Positions 55,601 through 64,000 of a stretch of DNA of 64,000 nucleotides are shown here, one piece after another (the stretch's first letter is position 1; every line of letters starts with the position of its first letter). The notes beneath the pieces were generated by a model. That model saw nothing but the letters and a program-made list of their open reading frames with translations, was not told where the DNA came from and ran no database searches. Location of the stretch: positions 1-64,000 of the forward strand of contig ML991830.1 of assembly GCA_010094025.1 (NCBI GenBank), in the 5' to 3' direction. Origin of the DNA: Viridothelium virens (Eukaryota > Ascomycota > Dothideomycetes > Trypetheliales > Trypetheliaceae). The position numbers and the translations under genes are program-made.

Positions 55601-56637
55601 TTGCCGGAACTGCAAGCTAGAAGGGAGAGCTTGGAAACTGAGAAACAGGTCCTGGAACAGCAGGTAAGAGACGTGAATGAAAGCGATAGGGAGGAGCTTG
55701 ATGAAGTAAGAGAAGGGTTAGTTGATGTGGGAAAGGAAATTGAAGAAAAAAAGAGGATGCTGGAACAGCTGCAGAAATACGTACGAGAAAAAAATGATGC
55801 CATTGAGACGAGCCAAGAAAAGAAAGCTGAAATGATTGCTGAGATCAAAGAGGCGGAAAGAATTAGAGAGGAATCCTGCGGCTGGTCTGCTGTAGAGGTT
55901 CGGGGCCTTCAAGGTATGGAATTTCAGGTTCATGTCCTGGCAGATACTCACTGATGATTCAAACAGAGTCTGTCCAGGCACTGGAAGCAGAGCACGGCTG
56001 GTCTATCATCTCCGCGTCGAACACAAACGTTACAATGGTATACCGCAATAGCATCCAGCTTTTCTTCGATATGGCGTCATTTCGGCTTGGAGGTTCTGCG
56101 TATGCTACCAAGCAGGAAAACTCATCTATTCGACTTACGTATATCGGAGATGATAATGAGCATCGCCCACGACCACTAACAACGGAAACACGCTTCTTTC
56201 TGCAAATCATGCGGGCCCATTTGCAGTGCATTAGCCAAGGCCAAACCCGTGTCAAAGAGCTGTTAGATTTTGTATCCTCTGGATGGCAAATGGCCTGGGC
56301 CGTTTCCGCTGCTGTCAAAGGTCTGGAAAGAGGGTTCATCACAGAGCCATCAATTTTAAGCGACGAGAAGATGGAAATCCGATCCATGATGCTGCTATCG
56401 AAGTTGGAAACGAAAATTATGATTGGTTTTGAGGTTGGTGCAGCAGTTCAGGACGGGAAAGTCAATCCACATATTACGCCGACAGCCCGTGTTGCGTACG
56501 GAGAAAGTTACAATGAGCGGAAGATGGCAGAATTCTTGGCCAGCAAGGTCGGAGATAGGTTTGATGGCTGGGCAGATGCTGTTTGGGAACTTAAGGAGAA
56601 ATTACTAGCGAAGGGAAGGAAAACTACTAGGACTTGA
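52638..56637 (+). CDS. SPC7: Kinetochore scaffold Spc7/KNL1
   Basis: The KNL1 subunit of the KMN network, recruiting spindle-checkpoint proteins and PP1. Three exons: 52638-52808, 52880-55913 and 55967-56637, with introns of 71 and 53 bp; 1291 residues. A PP1 docking motif RVSF lies at about residue 84 in NRRVSFAPEATLHTWD. The nearby partner motif reads SILP, where SILK would be expected. MELT-like repeats follow at about residues 365 (SMDITQAVGRI), 394 (TMDLTVAVGRIQPN), 468 (SMEFTTAVGGIQQN), 508 (AMDLTLAVGQIQEN) and 541 (SMELTTVMGGIQG), with a weaker SMEIADGTV near 290. A Thr/Pro/Ser/Lys-rich stretch leads to the Spc7 domain (FLDMTSIRFMDLTTTRRR), then coiled coils (about 950-1060) and a C-terminal globular RWD-type part after the last intron. 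The start is the first ATG; a second at 52665 is possible. Confidence 0.95.
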
Positions 56638-57136
56638 CGAAGATTACGGCTTAGCATTGCATCTTGGGGTGGCATAGCGCCTTGGATACTCCGTATTCAG
56701 TATCGGGCTGATTGAATACATTATTACTGATATTCCGTCAGCAATTCACCCACTATTGAGGACAAAGTGATTGCTCTCATGTCCTAACTTGATTCAACAA
56801 TACAGAGATGATGACCCACCAAAGATACTCTACGCTTAATATCGACTCGACTGGCTCACCCTTGCACCGTTTCAAGTCCCGCTCATAATAAACTCAAGGT
56901 CAACCACCGTTGCTCAAGCTCGAATCTTACTGCCTTGGGCCGCGCTTACTCTCCCTCAGTCTCGCTCGCAACCACGATTCCAGGTATGCGCAGAGCAGAT
57001 AGCGACGGGAATGAGTGCATTATTCTCGTCAAAAACTTATTGTCAAAGGACCAATCCGATGTTCCTCCCCCCCTTTTTTAAGAGGGAAAAAGAAAAAAAA
57101 AAAAAAGAGAACCATGACAAGTCAAATCAGATATCC
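56638..57136. other. Spc7 3' flank to tRNA-Gln
   Basis: 500 bases with no gene. It ends in the oligo-A tract (oligo-T on the minus strand) that serves the tRNA as terminator. Confidence 0.45.
57093..57106 (-). terminator. Pol III terminator of tRNA-Gln
   Basis: A 14-base A run on the plus strand is a T14 tract on the coding strand, 30 bases past the tRNA 3' end, which is a strong RNA polymerase III stop. Confidence 0.75.
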
Positions 57137-57223
57137 AGGTCGCGCCCGGAATCGAACCGGGGTTGCCGGAAAACATGATTAAATTATCAGAATCCGGAGT
57201 GATCACCGCTACACTACGCAACC
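57137..57223 (-). tRNA. tRNA-Gln (anticodon CTG) with intron
   Basis: Read on the minus strand. The acceptor arm GGTTGCG pairs with CGCGACC (one G-U pair). A D arm with AGCGGTGATCAC follows. The anticodon stem is CCGGA/TCCGG around a loop with TTCTGA, and a T arm CCCGGTTCGATTCCGGG completes the fold. An insert of about 15 bases after the nucleotide 3' of the anticodon (TAATTTAATCATGTT) is in the standard place for a nuclear tRNA intron. CTG reads glutamine CAG codons. A T run follows as terminator. Confidence 0.93.
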
Positions 57224-58519
57224 GTGCGCCTCAGATTTTCTTGAAGTAGCTTATATAGTTTTCTCCGAACGGTCTGGCCAAGGTACATATAACCATGAGT
57301 CTTAATGCAACGCTAGGCTATTATCGACGCGTGCTCCGTGCGTGAATGTTCAAGAATGCTGAAAGAGTCCGTGTGTTTCTCACCGAAAGATCATACCCAA
57401 TTTGCAACATCGTACACGCAGGAAGTTTTAGCCACCCACGATACGAGTATTGGAGTGATCTGGGTATATACTAAAAATCGGTATAATACTCTTTTCCGGC
57501 CCGAAATTTCAGAACGATCCCAAAGATATCAGCATCACCATTCAATGCCGCAGCGAGATAGGGTCGCTAAAAGCAGTCATAGTATACTCATCACCAGGGA
57601 GGCTATCAATGACAGTACATCGTTCAAGGAGCCACGTAGAGGGGCTGGGAAGCCAGTGCTTATTGTTGTTCGCCGGAGTGTTGAGAAGCAACGACTGGAT
57701 TCATGAAAAGGTGTGGCCAGTCTTGGTCCACAATCTTCGTTCTCGTCAAACGAGGAACGCATCATGAATGCTCGAGAGCTACTTTCCATAGATTGACGCA
57801 AGTCTCGGGTCATTTGGTACAAATCTTTATACTACGATGGGCTTTTACTTCGATGTATTGCTGGACCTGTGTTGAATCGTCGCCATCGTTGACCATAACG
57901 TGTCTACGTGGCATCCTAGGGTTTGCAGATTCTCATTTGAAGCGTAAATCTCAAGAGATTAACGAATGGCGATCGACCAGCACTGCCAAGACGAAGGATC
58001 TGTTCGGGGCCAATTCCAGGACCGGCTCACGTTGCTCGGGGTAAGGAGCTTACTCCTAGGCTCCACCTCGATCACGCTGGCTCATGTGGACTCAGGGCGT
58101 GCTCCGTCCTGCTCAGCCACGTATCAAGCTGCTTAACCATTGCTCACGTTACAAGCCTTCGGTTTCAACGTCCTCTATCAGAAGTAGAGTTTTTATAAGG
58201 TCACTTTGTCCTCATATATCTATCGCGATAAGACCTAATGAGCAGCCTCATCTAAACGTTGGGGAGTCGCACCGCCACATTTCGCGGGGTTAGATAACCC
58301 AGCCAATGGACGGATTTGTGAATTGACAGCTTCAGCCACACATCCACTTGCGTCATTCCTATCAACCGGTTTTCGACCAGCAGCAGGATGATATCCCAGC
58401 AATCCATTACTTGCCCTTATGTGATGATGTTATCATTGACCAGCTCGTCGATGTTCGGTGGTGTCTAATATTTCTCATCACTTGATATCAATGTACCGAG
58501 TCTATTAGGCTTGTTCACA
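57224..58519. other. Intergenic, tRNA to disordered-protein gene
   Basis: 1.3 kb with short frames on both strands, none resembling a family. The region just before 58520 is the likely promoter of the next gene. Confidence 0.4.
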
Positions 58520-59883
58520 ATGGCGCTCAATGGAACCAAAGAAGAGAAGAGGTCGAAGTGGAATCCCTTTTCCAAGGGTAAGAAGGTTGATAACCTGGAA
58601 ACCCCTGCTAATGGTCCCGACTCCACCTACGCAAGTAACTCTGAAACCGAAACGAATGGTAAATCAAGCGTCAATAGCGAGCGTAGTAAGTCTGGTCAGA
58701 GCACTCGACCATCGCCCCATCCAAAATCAAGCAACGACGGCCCTCAGTCATGGACGAGTCCTGCAATAACAAGAGAGACGCATCATGACCCAAGTAGTGG
58801 TCAGACAGTCACTACGACGACTACAACGACTACGACCACAACCACCATTACTGGTCCAGGTGGGACAAGCACAACTCAGCAGCCTCGCACCGATCCCCCT
58901 CCAGAAGCTAGCAACACAACCCGAACGACTCCTCCGCCCAACTCTCGGCGTAATTCAGGTGGCCCTAACGTTCCCCATCGCGGTAGCAGTCTCAACCAAG
59001 AGAATGTCCATCCAGCTTTCCGCACAGGTACGAACTACAAGACTGCCGATGCGCCCGCTGCACAGCCTTTCGAACAATCTTCACGAAGAAGTCCCAATCG
59101 ACAATACGTAGCACCCACACCACTGCCACTGAGCGACAAAAAGAGCAACCATAACTATGGTCAAACCCCCATTAGTCCAACCAGCCCACCACCTGGGGCT
59201 CAGTTCCAGAAACCAGGTCAGAACTTCTCATACCCCCGAAAGACGCCACCACCCAACGAGGCAGCAGACGCGCAAGAAAACAAGCGGTACTATCGACGAT
59301 CGCAGGAACAACCGCGAGAGGGTACACTCGCGGAACTCAAAGCAGCGGCTGCGGGTATACATGTAAGCTCAGACCCTACGCCACAAGCGTCTCAGCGATA
59401 ACGCACAATTCATCCAACAGCCCGCTAACACCTCTTTGATCCCAGGGCACAGTCGCCAGCCTAGCCGACAAGCACCTTCTCCACTCCAAAAACAACATCC
59501 CTCAGCAAACCCAACCTCCAGCCTCTGTCGATCGTGGTCGCCAAGACATCCCCCGGCCCCGTCAGACACAACAGCAGCCGTCACCATTGCGGGAGTCCTG
59601 GGGCGCGGATACGCATCGAGGCGGGATAGGAACACAGACGTCCATCTCGGCGAATCAGCGGGACGGAGAGAAGGAGAAGGGTCAGCAACAGAGGGAAAAA
59701 AGGTCGAGTGGGGGAATACTGGGGAGTTTTGTGAAGAAGGCGAGCAGTCATCCCCAGGGGAATAATGGGACGGACTTGAGGAGGAGTGGGTCGCAGAGTA
59801 GTGGGAGCGGCATGGGGCTGGCGAATAAGTTGAGGAAGAGGAGGTCTGAGCTGGGACCTGTGAATGAGTACGCGCGGGCGTGA
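58520..59883 (+). CDS. Disordered low-complexity protein, unknown function
   Basis: Two exons, 58520-59362 and 59446-59883, with an 83-bp GT-AG intron in phase 0; 426 residues. The N-terminus is basic (EEKRSKWNPFSKGKK). The body is rich in Ser, Thr, Pro, Asn and Gln, with a run of 12 threonines coded by ACN repeats near residue 100 followed by ITGPGGTSTTQQ. The clearest folded-looking part is REGTLAELKAAAAGIHGTVA, which straddles the splice site and recalls a short helical block seen in some uncharacterised ascomycete proteins. The tail is basic (GLANKLRKRRSELGP). No signal peptide, membrane span or catalytic motif. The intron boundary is supported by the continuing frame; I cannot name a function. 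Confidence 0.75.
58806..58841 (+). repeat. ACN trinucleotide tract coding poly-Thr
   Basis: A run of ACG/ACT/ACA/ACC codons inside the preceding gene yields 12 threonines. The varied codons suggest it is kept at protein level and not just a slipping microsatellite. Confidence 0.8.
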
Positions 59884-60947
59884 ACTCGGTACTCTTTTTT
59901 TCCTTTTTTTTTTCTTTTGCTTTTCTTTGTCTTTGTTCAGGCACCGTTTCTGAGCGTTCCGGCTTGATTTTAAGGTGGGCCTCTTGAAGCATATTTTCTG
60001 GTCATGTGGATAGGCTGATCTTAAAAATCTAAACAATGATTTGGGTTAGCCACAAGAGTGGGTTACCAACGTACGCCTGCTTGCCTCTGCCCGCGACTGC
60101 CGGTCCGGTTTTTGCCATGCACAAAGTGCTGATTATCTTTGATCAGGATTGGGTATGTAAAATCAGATGACTAATTTCATTGATGAGTGATTGTGTGAGT
60201 GATTTGCATGCAGTGGTTTGGTTGCTTGAAACCCCCTGCTATGCGACCCAATGTTGGAAGCATACTCTACCCAGCACAATGTCATGGCGTACCAACTCTC
60301 TTAAATTAGGCAGCTACGGCTACGCTCTCTATTCTGCCAAATTTCCCTTGGTCAATCGGCATCCCATGGCGCAGCCTTGGCTGCAGCATCCCGCAGGAGA
60401 AGATGTTCCCATCAAATATTGGGGTTCCTAAGCCGTCAGGCCACTCACTTCTTAGTATCGACTGTAAGCAGCCTGAAACTCATTCGTCATGACTTGATGA
60501 CTCCTGTCTAGCTCTCAATAGCAGTCATAGCTACGCAACTCTTGTGGGCTGTGCTGTTGGTGGCTCGCAAACTCTTCATTTATCCCCTCAGGTCCAAAAT
60601 TTGCTATGGCAAGATCATAGTATGAAGCTTACTATGATATCGTTCAACTTACTAGATAGATCTTTAAGATCCAGAAGCTACACCAGCCATATGGTAAGGA
60701 ACATTTATTGCAACCTTGTCCACGTTCTCTCTCACCGCTCTCTGTGAAGGACCAATTATGAGAATAGCTCCTGATGAAATTCATGTCAACAATCCAGCAT
60801 TCTAAGACACTGTATATGCTCCTTTGCCTCTTAGACACGAAAAGGAGCATGCACAAAATGTGGACATGTCGCTTTCCGTAGCTGGCAGTCGAACCACGAG
60901 CTCCGTACTCTAAGCTTTAACCGTTTAACGAATGCTCCGTTCTTTGT
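59884..60947. other. Intergenic, including tRNA-like relic
   Basis: Opens with a T/C-rich stretch (59894-59930) just past the stop, and contains a tRNA-like relic near 60872-60940. Short frames at 60180-60431 (+) and 60644-60856 (-) are unrecognised. Confidence 0.4.
60872..60940 (-). pseudogene. tRNA-like relic
   Basis: On the minus strand there is a D-arm-like GTTAAACGGTTAAAGC (within 60914-60935) and, 30 bases on, a B-box-like GGTTCGACTGCC (60884-60895), in tRNA order and spacing. The anticodon arm and T stem do not pair well, and no acceptor stem closes. It could be a decayed tRNA gene or the head of a tRNA-derived short element. It begins directly after the proposed last codon of the NACHT gene. 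Confidence 0.35.
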
Positions 60948-63817
60948 TCAGCAAGCGAGGATGACACGTATTATCCCAATGGCCATAAAAAATAGCCTCT
61001 AAAATAAAAAAGGATTAAATAAAACTATAAACAATCATATAATAATTATTTGATTTATAATTGAATTATAATCCTCCACTTACGGAATAGCAATTCTATA
61101 TTTAGGTCTGTTTCCGAACCCTGGGATGTCTAAATAAATTCTGATGAGATTTGACAAATCGCGCTCTGCGAATAGATAAAGCAGACTTGCACCTTTAGTA
61201 TACCTGCGTGCTTTCTGTTTCTTTACCAAATTATCGAGATAGATCCAAGAAGCAAGTGGAAAGTTTTGGATAAAGTCTTCTTGGGCAACACCGCTGCCTG
61301 CTGCTACGTCCGCATGATATAGCACATTGCATACGGCATACTCTAGGAAGGGGAATGCGTCAGTGACCGAGGAGCAGAGAGCAGCAGCTTGCCCTGGGGA
61401 GGCTTTCGGAAGGCTTTTATCGAGTTGCAGAAGACCAACTACATCAATATTCATATAATTGATACAGCAATGTCTCAGACGCTCGTGACTTTGACCTTGG
61501 AAATTGTTCTCAATTCCAGGCCAGATGCTTTTGAGGCCATTGTCCTTGACAAGAAAGTCCTTGATGGATTCATGAATGAACTGCACTTTCGGAACCTTGG
61601 ATACCGTAAGCTCGGCAAGTCCTTTGGAGCAATTGAGTATGAATCTTCTGATAGTGCTTTGTGTGATCTCTTTAGAATCCCAAATTGATAGGATCTCCGG
61701 CTCGATCCCAGACAGAATAGCAAAATACAACTGCTCTGGAGTCAACGGCGTGGTTGCGAAGAGTACCCACTGAATACAGAGAATCAGTTCGTTTTTATTC
61801 TTGGAGTCGCGCGTTAAGATATCAAGAAATAGCTTATGAAGATCGCCAGGGATCTCCTGCAGTGTTCGTCGAAGCGCGTGTATACGGCCACCGTCGTGCT
61901 CTTCATTCAGTATCCTAACCACAAGAACAACCCACATAAACACATTTGAGGCTTTGTCTTGGACCTCCCTTCGGATCTCGTGAGCAATTTGGCTATGGCC
62001 AATCTTCAACTCGCTATTCAGGTAGTTGGCTATATCCTGATTGTGTCCTTCTTGTCCTTCTATCACTAGATCCAGTCCTCCGCGCATGGTGATATGCGGA
62101 TAATGCCTACTGGAAAAGCAGACCTGTAGCCTGACCCCAGCAGACACAGTGAGGTCACCGATATACTCAAAGAATGATATCATGTCGCGGACTTGATACT
62201 CCTCACATTCGTCTAAGGCATCAATGAAGCAAAGTGCAGAATTTTCTCCAAGACCTTGCACAGCCAGTTCTATTAAGATTTTCAACGTTTCGAGACTCCA
62301 CTGAAAGCTCGCACTAATGCTTACTGACTCGATCCCGGCGAAGTAAAAGACGTTCCGAAGCTTTGGGAATCGTTCGAGGAGTTGAAGTAAGAGCGACCGG
62401 TATAGCCCGGTTGTAGATCTCTCCAGACTCTCGCCTCGTGCATTGAAGAAGAAGGATATGAGGATTCTGTCCTTCATCGTCTTGCGAGTATTAAGTAGGG
62501 CGAATTTCATCAACGTCGACTTTCCAGTTCCAGGCTTCCCTTTCATCCACAAAAAACCATGGTGTTCGTTGTATTTAGTAGTGTCAAGCCAGTCGACGTA
62601 TTTCGAGTTTTCCAGGAGCCATTTGCATGTCTTCGTGTGGGCTTTCCCGATAGTCATCTGGCGAGCATCGATTTGATCAAACTTCAATGAGTTCAACAAG
62701 AAATTTATCTCTTTTTCGGTTAACAACTTAATATCCCTTTGCCTGGGCTGACTAGAGACTGAACTGGAAATTCTATGCAAAGCGGAGACAACTTTCCCAT
62801 ACTCAATATCATTCGCTCCAGTAAAACGGCACATTTCCATATGATTACGCCCAATATGTTCGGGAACTTCGATCTTCGGGAGGTTCAGGTACGAAGATGT
62901 ATCCTCGACGACCTGCAAATTTGCTTAGCGATGAAGCAGTATATTGTCATGAAGTAGTCGTTCAGCTACCTTATGACCACTAAGAGGTGTGACACCATAT
63001 TGTTCTTGAAATGAGTGGATAACCCAGTTCTGCTCCTGAGCCATGAGGCCGAACTCATCTCTCAGCTCTCTAAGGCGCTCTGCTGTTGGCAAGAGTGTAT
63101 TAACAATTTGCTCATTGACGGAAAACCCAGCAATTTTGAATACCATCTCGGCAATGCGTTGGAGAATGCCACGGGGATCGGCACCGCCATGTGGGGTACC
63201 AAAGAACATTATACCAACCGTCGACTTAAAGATGCCATTGAGATGACTCTGCAGTTGGCGGCAGCTGCTTGACCTCCGCAACATTTCCTTCACGATGATA
63301 CCTCCCAGGCTGTGTGCAATAAACAACATTGGCCTTGATGCGTCTGCCCGACGTCCAGCCTCCAAGGCTACCAGAAAGTCCCAAGCAATATCATAGACTG
63401 TACTTTGGCTCGCTGGAGGGCCTAGCTTATGTCTTATATGTGTATCATAGCCGTAGACCAAGACTCGTGAGTTGGGAAGGGTCATGGGAATCAGGTCTCT
63501 CGGCCAATAGATAGCAGGACGAGGGCCTTCTGGATGTGATTTGGAAAACTGACCAAGTTTTCGGATTTTTGAAGGCTGTTCGGCTGTTTCGTCGTCTTCG
63601 TTGGCCTGGTGTCCTGGGTCTCCCCTTTTGTGAGTCCAGGTCCGCTCGGGGTGGCCGGTAAATCCGTGAACGAATATGACGCTTTCTAGTCAGCCAAGCA
63701 ATCTGAAATCATATGGTTCCTCACTTACTCTAGAGAAGGCTTTTCCGGATTTACCACAACCGTCAATCCGGTCGAAGGTATTGACTGGCGACAACTAGGC
63801 CCGCCTCGAGCATCCAT
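60948..63817 (-). CDS. Hydrolase-NACHT STAND receptor (NLR-like, SesB type), short repeat domain
   Basis: A fungal NLR-like protein: N-terminal alpha/beta hydrolase of the SesB kind, then a NACHT NTPase. Such proteins act in non-self recognition and cell death. Pieces on the minus strand: 63729-63817, 62970-63685, 61084-62912 and probably 60948-60996. The hydrolase has VIFVHGFTGHPERTW, the nucleophile elbow FIAHSLGGIIV (63303-63323) and FFGTPHGGADPRG. NACHT has Walker A GKPGTGKST near 62510-62543, Walker B-like LCFIDALDECEE near 62213 and FIHESIKDFL in the winged-helix part. Only one ankyrin-like segment follows (LLYLFAERDLSNLI). The stop at 61080-61082 overlaps a GTAAGT donor; an 87-bp, very AT-rich intron would lead to PLFFMAIGIIRVILAC and a stop at 60948. 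The first exon is one base out of phase with exon 2 under canonical splicing. The main body is certain; both ends are not. Confidence 0.85.
60997..61083 (-). other. AT-rich tract, probable last intron of the NACHT gene
   Basis: Roughly 85-90% A+T by eye. It starts GTAAGT and ends TTTTATTTTAGAG, so it has good splice ends. The composition is unlike any other intron here and could also reflect mutation of the repeat-induced type. Confidence 0.5.
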
Positions 63818-64000
63818 AATACCGGCAGCAGTGATGGCCGTTACCAGACCTGGAGATGAAACTTATCCCGGCCTTGAGGCGGCCACGAAGAGCGGAGTGT
63901 GAAAAGCCAGTGACTGTGCACGCATGAATGAAGCTGGTACCTGAAGCTATACACTGCTGGGATAAGTCCCCCGTGAGTTCCTCAGAGCGGCGAAAAATCG

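Noticed and set aside
54256-55848. Several long minus-strand frames inside Spc7
   Set aside because: Antisense to Spc7 coding sequence with MELT-like repeats and coiled coil; Ser/Phe-rich shadows of acidic plus-strand codons.
59369-60036. Minus-strand frames of 151-207 codons over the disordered-protein gene
   Set aside because: Antisense to its second exon; the plus-strand exon joins in phase to exon 1 and reads into a basic C-terminus.
1-64000. CRISPR arrays, operons, riboswitches or bacterial-type insertion sequences
   Set aside because: No regularly spaced identical repeats were seen, and the spliced genes show eukaryotic nuclear DNA.

Overview
The window looks like nuclear DNA of a filamentous ascomycete (Pezizomycotina). 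Genes have short GT-AG introns (about 45-90 bp) and sit on both strands. The families are typical of these fungi: Clr5-domain and 2EXR/F-box-like proteins, a Zn2Cys6 regulator, a hydrolase-NACHT STAND receptor, a relic of a reducing polyketide synthase, an Nha1-type antiporter and an Spc7 kinetochore protein. A Dothideomycete is my best guess, but that is inference from gene content only.

Layout. 0.6-2.5 kb: fossil of a polyketide synthase. 3.4-4.2 kb: 1-Cys peroxiredoxin. 5.4-8.9 kb: Kelch-BTB protein resembling Ral2. 9.3-9.8 kb: small one-pass membrane protein. 10.8-12.2 kb: Na+/H+ antiporter. 13.0-15.6 kb: CAF-1 WD40 subunit (Cac2). 15.6-18.4 kb: gene-poor, with a diverged repeat. 18.4-21.2 kb: Clr5-domain protein. 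23.0-25.2 kb: two tandem 2EXR/F-box-like paralogues. 26.2-28.0 kb: secreted amidase. 29.1-30.8 kb: membrane-anchored alpha/beta hydrolase. 31.8-33.1 kb: G1 cyclin. 33.1-38.8 kb: 5.7 kb with no gene I can support. 38.8-41.5 kb: Leu3-like Zn2Cys6 factor. 41.8-42.4 kb: weak small gene. 43.4-45.3 kb: secreted carboxylesterase. 46.8-50.8 kb: EZH2/KMT6 methyltransferase. 51.7-52.4 kb: ribosomal protein uS17. 52.6-56.6 kb: Spc7/KNL1. 57.1-57.2 kb: intron-bearing tRNA-Gln(CTG). 58.5-59.9 kb: disordered protein. 60.9-63.8 kb: hydrolase-NACHT receptor.

How the genes relate. There is no obvious biosynthetic cluster. The window mixes housekeeping and chromosome-biology genes (Cac2, EZH2, uS17, Spc7, G1 cyclin) with accessory genes (Clr5, the 2EXR pair, amidase, esterase, NACHT receptor, PKS relic). 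The points most worth a second look are: the NACHT receptor, whose first exon is out of phase under canonical splicing, whose apparent stop lies inside a GTAAGT donor, and whose repeat domain seems cut short beside a tRNA-like relic; the EZH2 SET domain, where the usual Asn-His-Ser is Asn-Asn-Ser; an in-frame, stop-free 54-bp intron in the esterase; and an identical 13-mer upstream of both 2EXR paralogues. Exon boundaries were set by hand from splice consensus, reading frame and family resemblance; no alignment was run.
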